From: JASTVH01 sp042862465
Lineage (GTDB): Bacteria > Pseudomonadota > Gammaproteobacteria > Pseudomonadales > Oleiphilaceae
Direction of reading: 5' to 3'
Length of the DNA stretch: 64,000 bases
Assembly (NCBI GenBank): GCA_042862465.1
Contig: JASTVH010000007.1
Span: forward strand, 271,205-335,204
The translations under genes and the position numbers were made by a program. Below the pieces are notes generated by a model. It saw only the letters and a program-made list of their open reading frames with translations. It was not told where the DNA came from and did not search any database. Positions 16,785 through 24,434 of the stretch are shown here, piece after piece. Numbering within the stretch: position 1 is the first letter of the stretch; each line of letters opens with the position of its first letter.

Positions 16785-17915
16785 ATGACTGCAACGTTTC
16801 GCTGGATGACCGGTATCCTTATGGTCATGGCTCTCGTACTCACCGGCTGTTCCAAATCATCGGACGGTGACGAACAGGCTCAATCCTCTTCCCAATCCTC
16901 TGAGAACACCTCCAATCAACAGGCCTCCGAAGGCAAAACCACGACCTGGCGCTTCGCCCTGGAAGAAGTCGACGGCAGCGTACAGGACGCCTATGCGACC
17001 GAATTCAAAAAGCGGGTTGAAGAAGCCTCGGGCGGTAAAATCAAGGTGGAAATCTACCCCTACGGTTCTCTGGGCACCTCATCACAGCTGACCGAGCTGG
17101 TTCAGAGCGGTGCACTGGAGCTGGCCTTCGCTTCGCCGGGTCATCTGGCCTCGGTGATCCCTTCCGTGGGGGTCTTCACGCTGCATTTCGTGCTTTCCGA
17201 TGACAACAAAGTCAACGAGAAGGTCCTTAACAGCAAGGCGGTGCATGACATCCTGGCCGACCCCTATCACCAGCAGGGGCTGGAGCTGATGAGCATTGTG
17301 CCGGAAGGCTGGATGGTCTGGACCGCGAACAAGCCGCTGCGTTCCCCGGCCGATTTCGACGGATTCAAGATGCGCACCATGACCTCGCCGATCCTGGTTG
17401 AATCCTACAAGGCCTATGGCGCCAACCCGACACCCAAGCCCTATTCCCAGGTCTACAGCGGGTTGCAGCTGGGTGAGATTGACGGTCAGGTGAACCCCGT
17501 CTTCGCCATCGAGGAGATGAGCTTCTACGAAGAACAGGACTACATGATCTTCGCCAAGCACGCCCAGTTCGTGTCCACCTTCGTGGCCGGGCAGGAATGG
17601 TACAACGGGCTGCCGGAAGACCAGCGCAAGATCGTCGACAAGGTGACCGAGGAGCTGGTGCCCTGGATCTTCGAAAAACAGGCCGAGTACAACGACCAGC
17701 GCCTGCAGAAGATCGAGGAAGCCGGTGGCACCAAGGTGATCTACCTGACCGACGAGGAGCGTGACAAGTTCCGCAAGGCCAGCATGAAGGTGCGCGACAC
17801 CTACATCGAGCAGGCCGGCGAGACCGGCAAGAAGCTGCTCGACACCATCACCAGTGAAGTGGATAAATACGAAAAAGAGATGAAAGGCGAGGAAGAATCC
17901 AAAGACGAGAGCTGA
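16785..17915 (+). CDS. dctP: TRAP transporter substrate-binding lipoprotein (DctP type)
   Basis: 376 residues. The lipoprotein signal peptide has lipobox LTGC (Cys22), followed by a 30-residue Ser/Glu/Gln/Asn-rich linker, then a DctP fold (TTWRFALEEVDGSVQDAY, FKKRVEEASGGKIKVEIYP, GFKMRTMTSP with the substrate-carboxylate arginine, QLGEIDGQVNP). The C-terminus is highly charged. Lipid anchoring is less common than free periplasmic DctP. It is divergent from dctQM rather than in the same operon. The start is chosen at ATG 16785, after GGGAG; an upstream in-frame GTG at 16767 is possible. Confidence 0.94.
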   Translation: MTATFRWMTGILMVMALVLTGCSKSSDGDEQAQSSSQSSENTSNQQASEGKTTTWRFALEEVDGSVQDAYATEFKKRVEEASGGKIKVEIYPYGSLGTSSQLTELVQSGALELAFASPGHLASVIPSVGVFTLHFVLSDDNKVNEKVLNSKAVHDILADPYHQQGLELMSIVPEGWMVWTANKPLRSPADFDGFKMRTMTSPILVESYKAYGANPTPKPYSQVYSGLQLGEIDGQVNPVFAIEEMSFYEEQDYMIFAKHAQFVSTFVAGQEWYNGLPEDQRKIVDKVTEELVPWIFEKQAEYNDQRLQKIEEAGGTKVIYLTDEERDKFRKASMKVRDTYIEQAGETGKKLLDTITSEVDKYEKEMKGEEESKDES

Positions 17916-17934
17916 GGCTCTCTCCAGGCCAGAA

Positions 17935-17962
17935 AGGCGCGGCCACGGTCGCGCCTTTTTTT
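17935..17962 (+). terminator. Rho-independent terminator after dctP
   Basis: The stem AGGCGCG / CGCGCCT with a short GC-rich loop is followed by seven T, 20 bp after the dctP stop. It lies between convergent genes and could also act on the minus-strand transcript. Confidence 0.9.
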
Positions 17963-17973
17963 ATGGGCGCCCG

Positions 17974-18771
17974 CTACACCGACATCCGGGTGGTGGCAAA
18001 ACGCGCGCCCATGGCTTCGAGGCGGGCCTTGCCGCGAACCGTCAGATCGGTCATGAACTGGAACTGATCCCTGGCATCGGCGGGATAGGCCTTTACCCGA
18101 TAGCGCGTGCCCCAGGCCTGCTCGCTGACAATGACCGTTACCGGCTTGTGCAGCCGCACGTAGGGACTGGTCAACGCCACCTGCCGCAAGGCCTCCCGCA
18201 CCTGCCGGGCATCGTGTTGCGGATGCAGATAGAACTCCGCCACACAGAGCAGTGTCTGACTGCCGTCATTGACATTCGAGATGAGGCTGTCCCACAGCTT
18301 GCCGTGAGGAATCAGCACCACCGAATCGTCCGCCGTCACAATTTCCACCGCCCGCATGCCAATGGACTTCACTTCGCCATAGCGCCCATCCACCTCAATC
18401 CAGTCTCCGGGACGGTAGGGCATCTCGTAGAGCGTCACGATGCCGGCGATCAGGCTGGTGGTGTAATCCTTGAAGGCAAAGCCCAGCGCCAGAGCCAGGG
18501 CACCGAAAATCGCCACCAGGTTCTCGAAGGTGGGGTCCACCAGGATCGGCACCACGGTGATGATGGCGAGCACGATGATCAGCAGCCGCAGCAACGGCAC
18601 ACTCGCCAGGACATACAGCCGCGCCCGACCGGACAGCTTGTCCGCGACTCGCCGCAGCAATGTCTGCATGAAGACGATCAGAGCCGCGGCGCCACCCAAC
18701 ACCAGCAGGGCATCAAGCCAGGCACTGGCATTCAGGTGTTGCAGTACGACGGTGGGGTTGACGCTGTCCAT
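17974..18771 (-). CDS. MscS-family mechanosensitive ion channel
   Basis: 265 residues with three amino-terminal membrane helices (about 15-100), then the MscS beta domain with the signature YRPGDWIEVDGRYGEVKSIG, IPHGKLWDSLISN and a C-terminal alpha/beta domain. The pore helix is ALALGFAFKDYTTSLIAGIV. It is a small-type channel that releases solutes on hypo-osmotic shock. It is the last gene of a three-gene minus-strand set, 10 bp after an unrecognised 392-residue protein. Confidence 0.93.
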   Translation of the reverse strand: MDSVNPTVVLQHLNASAWLDALLVLGGAAALIVFMQTLLRRVADKLSGRARLYVLASVPLLRLLIIVLAIITVVPILVDPTFENLVAIFGALALALGFAFKDYTTSLIAGIVTLYEMPYRPGDWIEVDGRYGEVKSIGMRAVEIVTADDSVVLIPHGKLWDSLISNVNDGSQTLLCVAEFYLHPQHDARQVREALRQVALTSPYVRLHKPVTVIVSEQAWGTRYRVKAYPADARDQFQFMTDLTVRGKARLEAMGARFATTRMSV

Positions 18772-18781
18772 GCTGCGCTCC

Positions 18782-19960
18782 TCAGTTCATCACGCTGTCG
18801 TGGGCAAAGCCTTCATCGATAAGGTGCCTGCGCACCGACGGATAGACGGCAACTTGAATACGGAAACGGTCCTCTTCCTGGGCGACCACCGAGCGCCGCA
18901 GCAACGTCGGCACGGTCAGCTGAAGCACATCAAGTGAAAGCCCCGTGGTTCTGACCAGCCCCTGCCAGGACAGCGCGCCATGCGTGATCAGCGCATGCAA
19001 CACGAAGTCCCGTTCGCGGTCGCGTTCCGGCGCCACCACAGGTGCCTGCAACTGCGTCCAGGGCACGACCCAGAGCGCCCGGGCGGATTGCCGGGCCTGC
19101 TGCGCGGCATCCTGATCTTCCGGCTCATCGCGCAGTGCCTCCCGCCACAACGCCAGAGCCACGCCGGCGTTACCTCGCGCATGGGCGGCCAGATCCCGCA
19201 GGAAGGACGATGTGTCCTGCCGGCCCCAGGTGAGCACCGGCTGACCGGTGTCGGTCTGATAGAAAGAATGCGGCCCCTGCTCGTCCGCCGCCAGCGCCCC
19301 CAACCAGCGAGCCAGGACCGCCGCATCCAGCGCCTGCGGCGTCAACACCGGCGGCCTCAGCTGGGGAAAGAGCGCCTGCAGGAAAGACCAGCCCCAGGCC
19401 TGACAACCCAGCACCCCGGGCCCCAGTTGGCCGGCCATGGCCTGGGGGATCAACTCGCTCAATAGCGCCAGACCCTCGGGACACCGCAGGAAGCACCGGG
19501 AAAGTTCCGGCACCACCCAGGGCGAGTCGCCTTCCCAGAACTGGTCGAGCCAATGCCGGTCACCGGCCAGGATCTGCTCCTCGGTGGGAGGCACAATCAC
19601 CCGGTATCCCGAATGCGCCAGCAATTCCAGCGCCTGTTCCGCCCCGGAAAAAGGCGGCGCGACCACCCAGGACACGACGTCTACCGCGTTACGGCCCCAT
19701 TCCCGCAGTTTCTGCTCCAGAGAGCGCGCCAATGCTCCCCAGCTGGGGGCTCCGGCAATACGTCCCAGCGTTTCGGGATTCAGGGGCGCGAGCGCATCTT
19801 CCCGGGCGCGGTCATGGGGCTCGGATTGCGCCACCAGTCGCCGCCAGAGATCTTCCAGGGACTGCACCATCGTGCGACGCACCGAAGCTGTGGGCAACTG
19901 ACGCCCATCAGGCGTAACCCAGTCCAGAGCCAGGCCGGGAGGTTGTTCCTGTGCGGTCAT
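18782..19960 (-). CDS. Unrecognised 392-residue protein with winged-helix-like C-terminus
   Basis: No family is recognised. The amino-terminal half has an alpha/beta pattern (AVDVVSWVVAPPFSG, SGYRVIVPPTEEQI, SPWVVPELSRCFLRCPEGL) reminiscent of a Rossmann/AAA-like fold, but I find no Walker A motif. The last 70 residues (ERDFVLHALITHGALSWQGL, LRRSVVAQEEDRFRIQVAVYP) look like a winged helix. There is no signal peptide and no membrane segment, so it is cytoplasmic. It overlaps the DUF1330 gene by 4 bp and is 10 bp from mscS, so all three are probably co-transcribed. A regulatory partner of the channel is possible but unproven. Confidence 0.75.
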   Translation of the reverse strand: MTAQEQPPGLALDWVTPDGRQLPTASVRRTMVQSLEDLWRRLVAQSEPHDRAREDALAPLNPETLGRIAGAPSWGALARSLEQKLREWGRNAVDVVSWVVAPPFSGAEQALELLAHSGYRVIVPPTEEQILAGDRHWLDQFWEGDSPWVVPELSRCFLRCPEGLALLSELIPQAMAGQLGPGVLGCQAWGWSFLQALFPQLRPPVLTPQALDAAVLARWLGALAADEQGPHSFYQTDTGQPVLTWGRQDTSSFLRDLAAHARGNAGVALALWREALRDEPEDQDAAQQARQSARALWVVPWTQLQAPVVAPERDRERDFVLHALITHGALSWQGLVRTTGLSLDVLQLTVPTLLRRSVVAQEEDRFRIQVAVYPSVRRHLIDEGFAHDSVMN

Positions 19961-20388
19961 TGCGAGGCGCCGGAGGGGGCCACGATCTCACCCTGGGTGA
20001 CGATCAGCCGGGAATCCTCCAGGGCCGCGGTACGGTGTTCCGCGGCCGCCTGATAATCCGGCATCGACAGCATGTTGAAGAAGGCCTGGGCCGTGGGGTA
20101 ACGCACCAGGAACACCTCATCCCAGGGCTTTTCCTCGGGGCCGATCAGGGTGCCCAGAGAGCGCCCTGCCCACTCCACGCGCGCTCCGATTTCCACCAGT
20201 TTCTTCTGCGCCACCGCGGCATAGCGCTGGTAGGCCTCGCGGCCGGTGACCGGTGAATGCGCGCTGTCCCCGGCATACTGCGCCTGCTCGCGAAAACGCA
20301 GCAGATTGAGCATCACCACGGGCTGATCCATCGGCACCTGGGCGAGGATGGTTTCCAGCTGGTCGCGAGTCGGGTTGACGGTATTCAT
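19957..20388 (-). CDS. DUF1330-family protein
   Basis: 143 residues of the ferredoxin-like dimeric barrel type: VVMLNLLRFREQAQY, the Tyr-containing YQRYAAVAQKKL, and DEVFLVRYPTAQAFFNML followed by EHRTAALEDSRLI. This family has no established general function. It is the first gene of the DUF1330 / unknown protein / MscS set and ends with a 4-bp overlap into the next gene. Confidence 0.85.
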   Translation of the reverse strand: MNTVNPTRDQLETILAQVPMDQPVVMLNLLRFREQAQYAGDSAHSPVTGREAYQRYAAVAQKKLVEIGARVEWAGRSLGTLIGPEEKPWDEVFLVRYPTAQAFFNMLSMPDYQAAAEHRTAALEDSRLIVTQGEIVAPSGASQ

Positions 20389-20424
20389 GGTTACTCCCTG
20401 TGGTTGGTATGCAGTTGTTATGGG

Positions 20425-21573
20425 TCAGGCGTCGATATCCACGTCCGGCTCCGCCTTGAAGAACCGCGCAATCTGACGCGACTGGGTCTGTGCGTCCTGG
20501 TAACCCAGTTCGATCAGATCGCGGCAGAAGCGGGCATCAAACAGCAGGTAGCTGGCCAGACTGCCGCCGGCTCCGGCCCCCTGACTGGGATGCCCTGCCA
20601 GGTGCCTCAGCACCGTCGGCAATCCGTCCACATAGCGGGCGGCAATCTCGTCGATCGGTTCGCTGGGCGAGATTTCCAGCACCTCGATGGGCTTCAGTCC
20701 CCACTCCTGCCGGCGGGGATCATCCTCTGGCACCGCCTCCAGCAGCTGATTGATCAGCCGCAGCCGGTCAATATCATAATCCATGGAATCCAGGAACATG
20801 CCATTGAATACATGTTCCATGACCTGGGACAGGCCGGGTACGCGATCTTCCTTCACCCGTTTGGGAGGGGATACCCGGTTGGCGCTCACGCCGATCACCA
20901 GCAGCCGGTCCGCCCCCAGATGAATGGCGGGGCTGATATGGGCCATCTGCCGGATCACGCCATCACCGAAATACTCCCGGTGGATGCGTACCGGCGGGAA
21001 CAGAGTGGGAATGGCCGAGGAGGCCAGAACGTGCTCGATCCGCAGCTCTGTGCGGCAGCCGGCCCGCTGCCCCAGGTGCCACGCTTCCAGCCCTTCCTTG
21101 CCGTCATAGAAGCAGATGTTCTGTCCGGAGCGGTAACCGCAGGCATTGAGGCCCACCGCATCGATGTGGCCGGCCTGCACCGCCTCGCGGATACCCTCGA
21201 AATTGATGTGCTTTTCCAGCAGCTTGCGCAGGGGGCGGTTATCCAGCAGCGACACCGGCATGCCCTCGGATTTGCCGGTCAGCAGCCCCCGGGCCGAACG
21301 GGTGAGGTTGCGCACCATACCGAAGGCATCGCTGCGGTAAATATCGTCCACATGCAGCTCGCTCCAGATGGTTTCCAGACGGTCGATGTTATGGCGGAAG
21401 ATTTCCCCTCCCCCGGCAATGGCCGTGGTGTTGATGGCCCCGGCCGAGGTGCCCACCAGCACCCGAAAGGGTTGCGACCAGTCCGGGTACATGGACGCGA
21501 TCGCTTTCAGAACCCCCACCTGGTAGGCGGCGCGGGCACCACCACCGGTCAGAATCAGCCCATTCTTTTTCAT
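20425..21573 (-). CDS. Patatin-like phospholipase
   Basis: 382 residues. The glycine-rich oxyanion loop is GLILTGGGARAAYQVG. The nucleophile elbow is VGTSAGAIN with Ser43, and the dyad aspartate is in FGDGVIRQ (about residue 203). There is no signal peptide, so it is a cytoplasmic Ser-Asp acyl hydrolase, probably acting on phospholipids or other acyl esters. The C-terminal region ends with an acidic tail. It stands alone, 36 bp upstream of the DUF1330 set on the same strand, and could be co-transcribed with it. Confidence 0.92.
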   Translation of the reverse strand: MKKNGLILTGGGARAAYQVGVLKAIASMYPDWSQPFRVLVGTSAGAINTTAIAGGGEIFRHNIDRLETIWSELHVDDIYRSDAFGMVRNLTRSARGLLTGKSEGMPVSLLDNRPLRKLLEKHINFEGIREAVQAGHIDAVGLNACGYRSGQNICFYDGKEGLEAWHLGQRAGCRTELRIEHVLASSAIPTLFPPVRIHREYFGDGVIRQMAHISPAIHLGADRLLVIGVSANRVSPPKRVKEDRVPGLSQVMEHVFNGMFLDSMDYDIDRLRLINQLLEAVPEDDPRRQEWGLKPIEVLEISPSEPIDEIAARYVDGLPTVLRHLAGHPSQGAGAGGSLASYLLFDARFCRDLIELGYQDAQTQSRQIARFFKAEPDVDIDA

Positions 21574-21621
21574 TCGCCCCTCTACCCTTTCGTTATTGTT
21601 GATGGCGTCACGGACCGCGCA

Positions 21622-22026
21622 TCAGGGTGCGTCCCAGCCCTCCGGCAACCGGTCCGGAACGGTTTTCCCCAGCGCATGCGCACTGGCCTGCAGGCGCTTT
21701 TCCTCTTTTTCGAGTTGCCGGCACAGCGCCCGCAGCGTATTCAGTCGCCGCTCCACGGCCTGACGCTTCTCACGCAGGAAGGCCGCCCCCAGGGCGCAAT
21801 CCATGGTCCCGGAGCGGATCGCGGCCATCAGGGTCCGTATTTCCGAGAGCCGAAAGTCCATTCCCTGCAGCTCGCGGATCATGTTGAGATCGGCCACCGC
21901 CGAGTCCGGATAGACACGGTAATTATTGGCCTGGCGCACTGGCGCCGGCAGCACCCCCTCCTTCTCATAATAGCGGATGGTATGCCGGCTCAGGCCAGTG
22001 CGCTTTTCCAGCTCTCCGATACGCAT
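21622..22026 (-). CDS. MerR-family transcriptional regulator
   Basis: 134 residues. The amino-terminal winged helix-turn-helix is IGELEKRTGLSRHTIRYYEK with the usual YR(V)Y segment NNYRVYPDSAV. A dimerisation helix follows (FLREKRQAVERRLNTLRAL). The C-terminus has one cysteine in the helix (RALCRQLEKEEK) and no metal-binding CxxC motif, so it is unlikely to be a metal sensor. It is divergent from a reductase/epimerase gene whose promoter has MerR-type spacing. A weak ribosome site (AGG followed by seven T) precedes its ATG. Confidence 0.9.
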   Translation of the reverse strand: MRIGELEKRTGLSRHTIRYYEKEGVLPAPVRQANNYRVYPDSAVADLNMIRELQGMDFRLSEIRTLMAAIRSGTMDCALGAAFLREKRQAVERRLNTLRALCRQLEKEEKRLQASAHALGKTVPDRLPEGWDAP

Positions 22027-22037
22027 AAAAAAACCTG

Positions 22038-22069
22038 TTGACTGTTGAGCTTACTCAACACTTTACACT
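22038..22069 (+). promoter_or_regulatory. MerR-type promoter and operator for the reductase gene
   Basis: The -35 hexamer TTGACT (22038-22043) and -10 hexamer TACACT (22064-22069) are 20 bp apart, the long spacing typical of MerR-activated promoters. The spacer is filled by the dyad GTTGAG-CTTA-CTCAAC (22044-22059). It lies between the divergent MerR gene and its target and points toward the target. Confidence 0.75.
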
Positions 22070-22107
22070 TTTCCTGCAGTCCAAATCAGCAAACGGAGAT
22101 TGATGCC

Positions 22108-23199
22108 ATGACCCACACCCTGCTTGTCACCGGAGCCACCGGTTTTATCGGCCGTTTCACTGTGGCAGAACTGACCCGGCGCGGCCACCGCGTCGTTGCC
22201 CTGATGCGCAGGCCGGAACGGCTCACAGCGTACCGCAGACAGATTGCCCAGTGTGGCGGCCAGCCGGAGCACGTCGATGCCGTCAAGGGAGACCTGGCCC
22301 TGCCCCGCCTTGGCTGGAACGACAATCTTCCGGCCGCCCTTGCTGGTGTCGACCGGGTACTGCACCTGGGTGCGGTCTTCGATTGGCGCCTCAAGGCCAG
22401 CGAGGCTCACCAGGTCAATACCCTGGGTAGCGAGCAGTTGGCAGCATGGGCGGCTGATCAGGGCGCGGAGATGGTCACCGTATCGGGCTTCATGGTGCAC
22501 AACCGGGAACATCTTGGGCAACTGGGCATCGATGCAGATAGCGGGGCGGCCGACTGGCGACGGGTCTACCGCCGTGCGGGGGCCTACGAGGCCAGCAAGC
22601 TGGAAGCGCACTTTCGAACCCTGGCGGTCGCCAGACAGCGGGCGCTGCCACTGACCGTAGTCAGTCCGGGAACGGTGGCGGGACATTCGCGTACCGGGGA
22701 GCTGCCGGACCAGCAACCGTTCGCCATGCTGATCCACAACCTGGCAGCTGGGCGCCTAAGCCTGGTTCCGGGCGGCCCCCATCACTGGCTGCCGCTGATC
22801 GCGGTGGATACCCTGGCGCAGATCCTTGCCCATAGCGTCGAGGACAGCGATACGCGAGGGCAGGCCCTCATCGCTCTCGACTCACGCACGCCACCCCTGA
22901 AGGCCCTGCTGGAACAGATGGCGCGGATCCTCGATTGCCCGCCGCCACGGGGGCATCTGGCCAAAGGTGTCATCAGGGCAGCCCTGAGGATTCCCGCCAT
23001 GGAGCAATGGATGAACACGCCGCGTGAATCGATGGACTTCATACAGACCCAGCGATTTGACACCAGCGCGCTGGACGCCTTCATGGCACGGCATGAACTG
23101 GAATGGCCGGCGATGGCGGAGGTGTTGCGCCAGTCTGCCATCGCGGTGGGAGGCGACCGCTCCGCCTGGGCGGAACGGTCAACCGGGGCTCAGGCGTAA
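22108..23199 (+). CDS. NAD(P)-dependent epimerase/dehydratase-type SDR
   Basis: 363 residues. An extended short-chain dehydrogenase/reductase with the nucleotide-binding motif TLLVTGATGFIGRF at the amino-terminus, DRVLHLGAVFDW, the SDR serine in VTVSGFM, and a YEASKLEA segment carrying the YxxxK catalytic pair. The C-terminal third resembles 3-beta-HSD/dihydroflavonol-reductase-type enzymes. The substrate is unknown. The start at 22108 follows a CGGAGA ribosome site. Probably activated by the divergent MerR protein. Its 3' end overlaps the convergent degV gene by 10 bp. Confidence 0.88.
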   Translation: MTHTLLVTGATGFIGRFTVAELTRRGHRVVALMRRPERLTAYRRQIAQCGGQPEHVDAVKGDLALPRLGWNDNLPAALAGVDRVLHLGAVFDWRLKASEAHQVNTLGSEQLAAWAADQGAEMVTVSGFMVHNREHLGQLGIDADSGAADWRRVYRRAGAYEASKLEAHFRTLAVARQRALPLTVVSPGTVAGHSRTGELPDQQPFAMLIHNLAAGRLSLVPGGPHHWLPLIAVDTLAQILAHSVEDSDTRGQALIALDSRTPPLKALLEQMARILDCPPPRGHLAKGVIRAALRIPAMEQWMNTPRESMDFIQTQRFDTSALDAFMARHELEWPAMAEVLRQSAIAVGGDRSAWAERSTGAQA

Positions 23200-24140
23200 T
23201 CCTTGTACTCGTGCGGCTCGGCCGCCAGAGCCAGACACACGCTACCGGGCCCCACGTAGATACTGCTGGTAATGCCCATCTGCGACATCAACAGTTCGAC
23301 ACCGTTGCGCTCGCAGGCGGCCCGCAGACGATCCAGCCCCGGCAGGGACTCCATCTCTTCCTCCGGCACGCCGTAGGAGAGGCTGACGTAGGGGCTGAGC
23401 AAACCGGCATCGATACGATTGACCGCATAATCGATCATGCGTTCGGCCGCCTTCTCGAAGCTCAGGGCCTTCACCACCGGATGGCCGTCCGGCCCCTGGG
23501 CCCAGATCATCGGCGTCAGGTTGACGGTCTTGCCAAGGAAAGCCGCTACGCTGGAGACACTCTTGTCACCCCGGCGACGGGCCCGGGCACGAATGTAGTA
23601 GAGGTCCCGCGGAATCACGCAGTTGTAGATGGAGTTGGTGAAGTCATCCACCTGCTGGCGCAACACGTTCTTGCTCAGGCCCTGCTTGATCAGATTGAGG
23701 GTCTGGGCGGCCAGCAGTCCCTGACCGGCAAAGATCGAGCGGCTGTCCACCACGCGCATGGAAAAGAATTCGTTGAGGTTGTGTTTGCGGCGGACCGGCC
23801 GGTAATCGGCCATGACCCGCTGCATGGCGTTGGAGGCGTTATCGTAGATCAGGCTCCGTGAGCGGGTCACCGTCTCGCAGAACGCGACATCGTATTGCGG
23901 CACGATGTCCTTCATGAACAGCTCGTAGATCTGGTCAACGCTGAACGCCTCGGTTTCCGCCTCGTGGCCCTTCTCCAGCAATCCACTGCGGTAGAAGGAG
24001 CGGGTTTTGCCTGGGTCGTGGTCGTCTACAAAGGTTTGACCATCGATTCGGGCGGTAACCGGAAGAATGAAAATCCCGTTATCACGGGTGAATGAATACG
24101 GCAAGTCGCAGGCCGAATCCACGATGAGACCGACTCGCAT
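23190..24140 (-). CDS. DegV-family fatty-acid-binding protein
   Basis: 316 residues. The amino-terminus RVGLIVDSACDLPYSF matches the DegV start. The family signature around the bound fatty acid appears as the early serine-containing strand and AFCETVTRSRSLIYDNA. The C-terminal domain ends with EVxPxxG-like SYGVPEEEMESL and SQMGITSSIYVGPGSVCLA. DegV proteins (FakB type) bind fatty acids; in Gram-negatives the partner kinase is often lacking and the role is unclear. Monocistronic on the minus strand. Confidence 0.9.
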   Translation of the reverse strand: MRVGLIVDSACDLPYSFTRDNGIFILPVTARIDGQTFVDDHDPGKTRSFYRSGLLEKGHEAETEAFSVDQIYELFMKDIVPQYDVAFCETVTRSRSLIYDNASNAMQRVMADYRPVRRKHNLNEFFSMRVVDSRSIFAGQGLLAAQTLNLIKQGLSKNVLRQQVDDFTNSIYNCVIPRDLYYIRARARRRGDKSVSSVAAFLGKTVNLTPMIWAQGPDGHPVVKALSFEKAAERMIDYAVNRIDAGLLSPYVSLSYGVPEEEMESLPGLDRLRAACERNGVELLMSQMGITSSIYVGPGSVCLALAAEPHEYKDYA

Positions 24141-24434
24141 CGTCCTTAATCCCCTTTAAGTCTGTCCGGCGCCAGGGCAACGGAACCTGGGCAGCGCTTC
24201 ACCGGAAGTAGTGTCTTATAGTTGTAGCGCCCGGCATCAAAGCCCGACGTCTCAGATAGTTAGTTATAACACAGAGACACCGGGCCCTAGCCCCTATTGC
24301 GTACAAAATGTGACCTGTTACCCGGGGTGGATCGCTTTTGAGGGGATATTTGACAAGATTTTGTAATCGGCCAGCGAGCTGGCCGATGTCGGTCGCCTAT
24401 GGTCAGTGGTCTGTCGCTGGAAACGCTTTGCGGA
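24141..24434. other. 294-bp intergenic region with a perfect stem-loop
   Basis: Between degV and the PhaC-like gene, both on the minus strand. The only strong structure is a perfect 10-bp stem ATCGGCCAGC/GCTGGCCGAT with a 2-base loop at 24366-24387, about 50 bp past the stop of the PhaC-like gene. It lacks a T tract and may be a transcript-end stabilising hairpin. No gene is seen. Confidence 0.5.

Noticed and set aside
20257..22041. Long + strand open frame opposite the patatin and MerR genes
   Set aside because: Antisense shadow; the minus-strand proteins have clear catalytic and HTH motifs.
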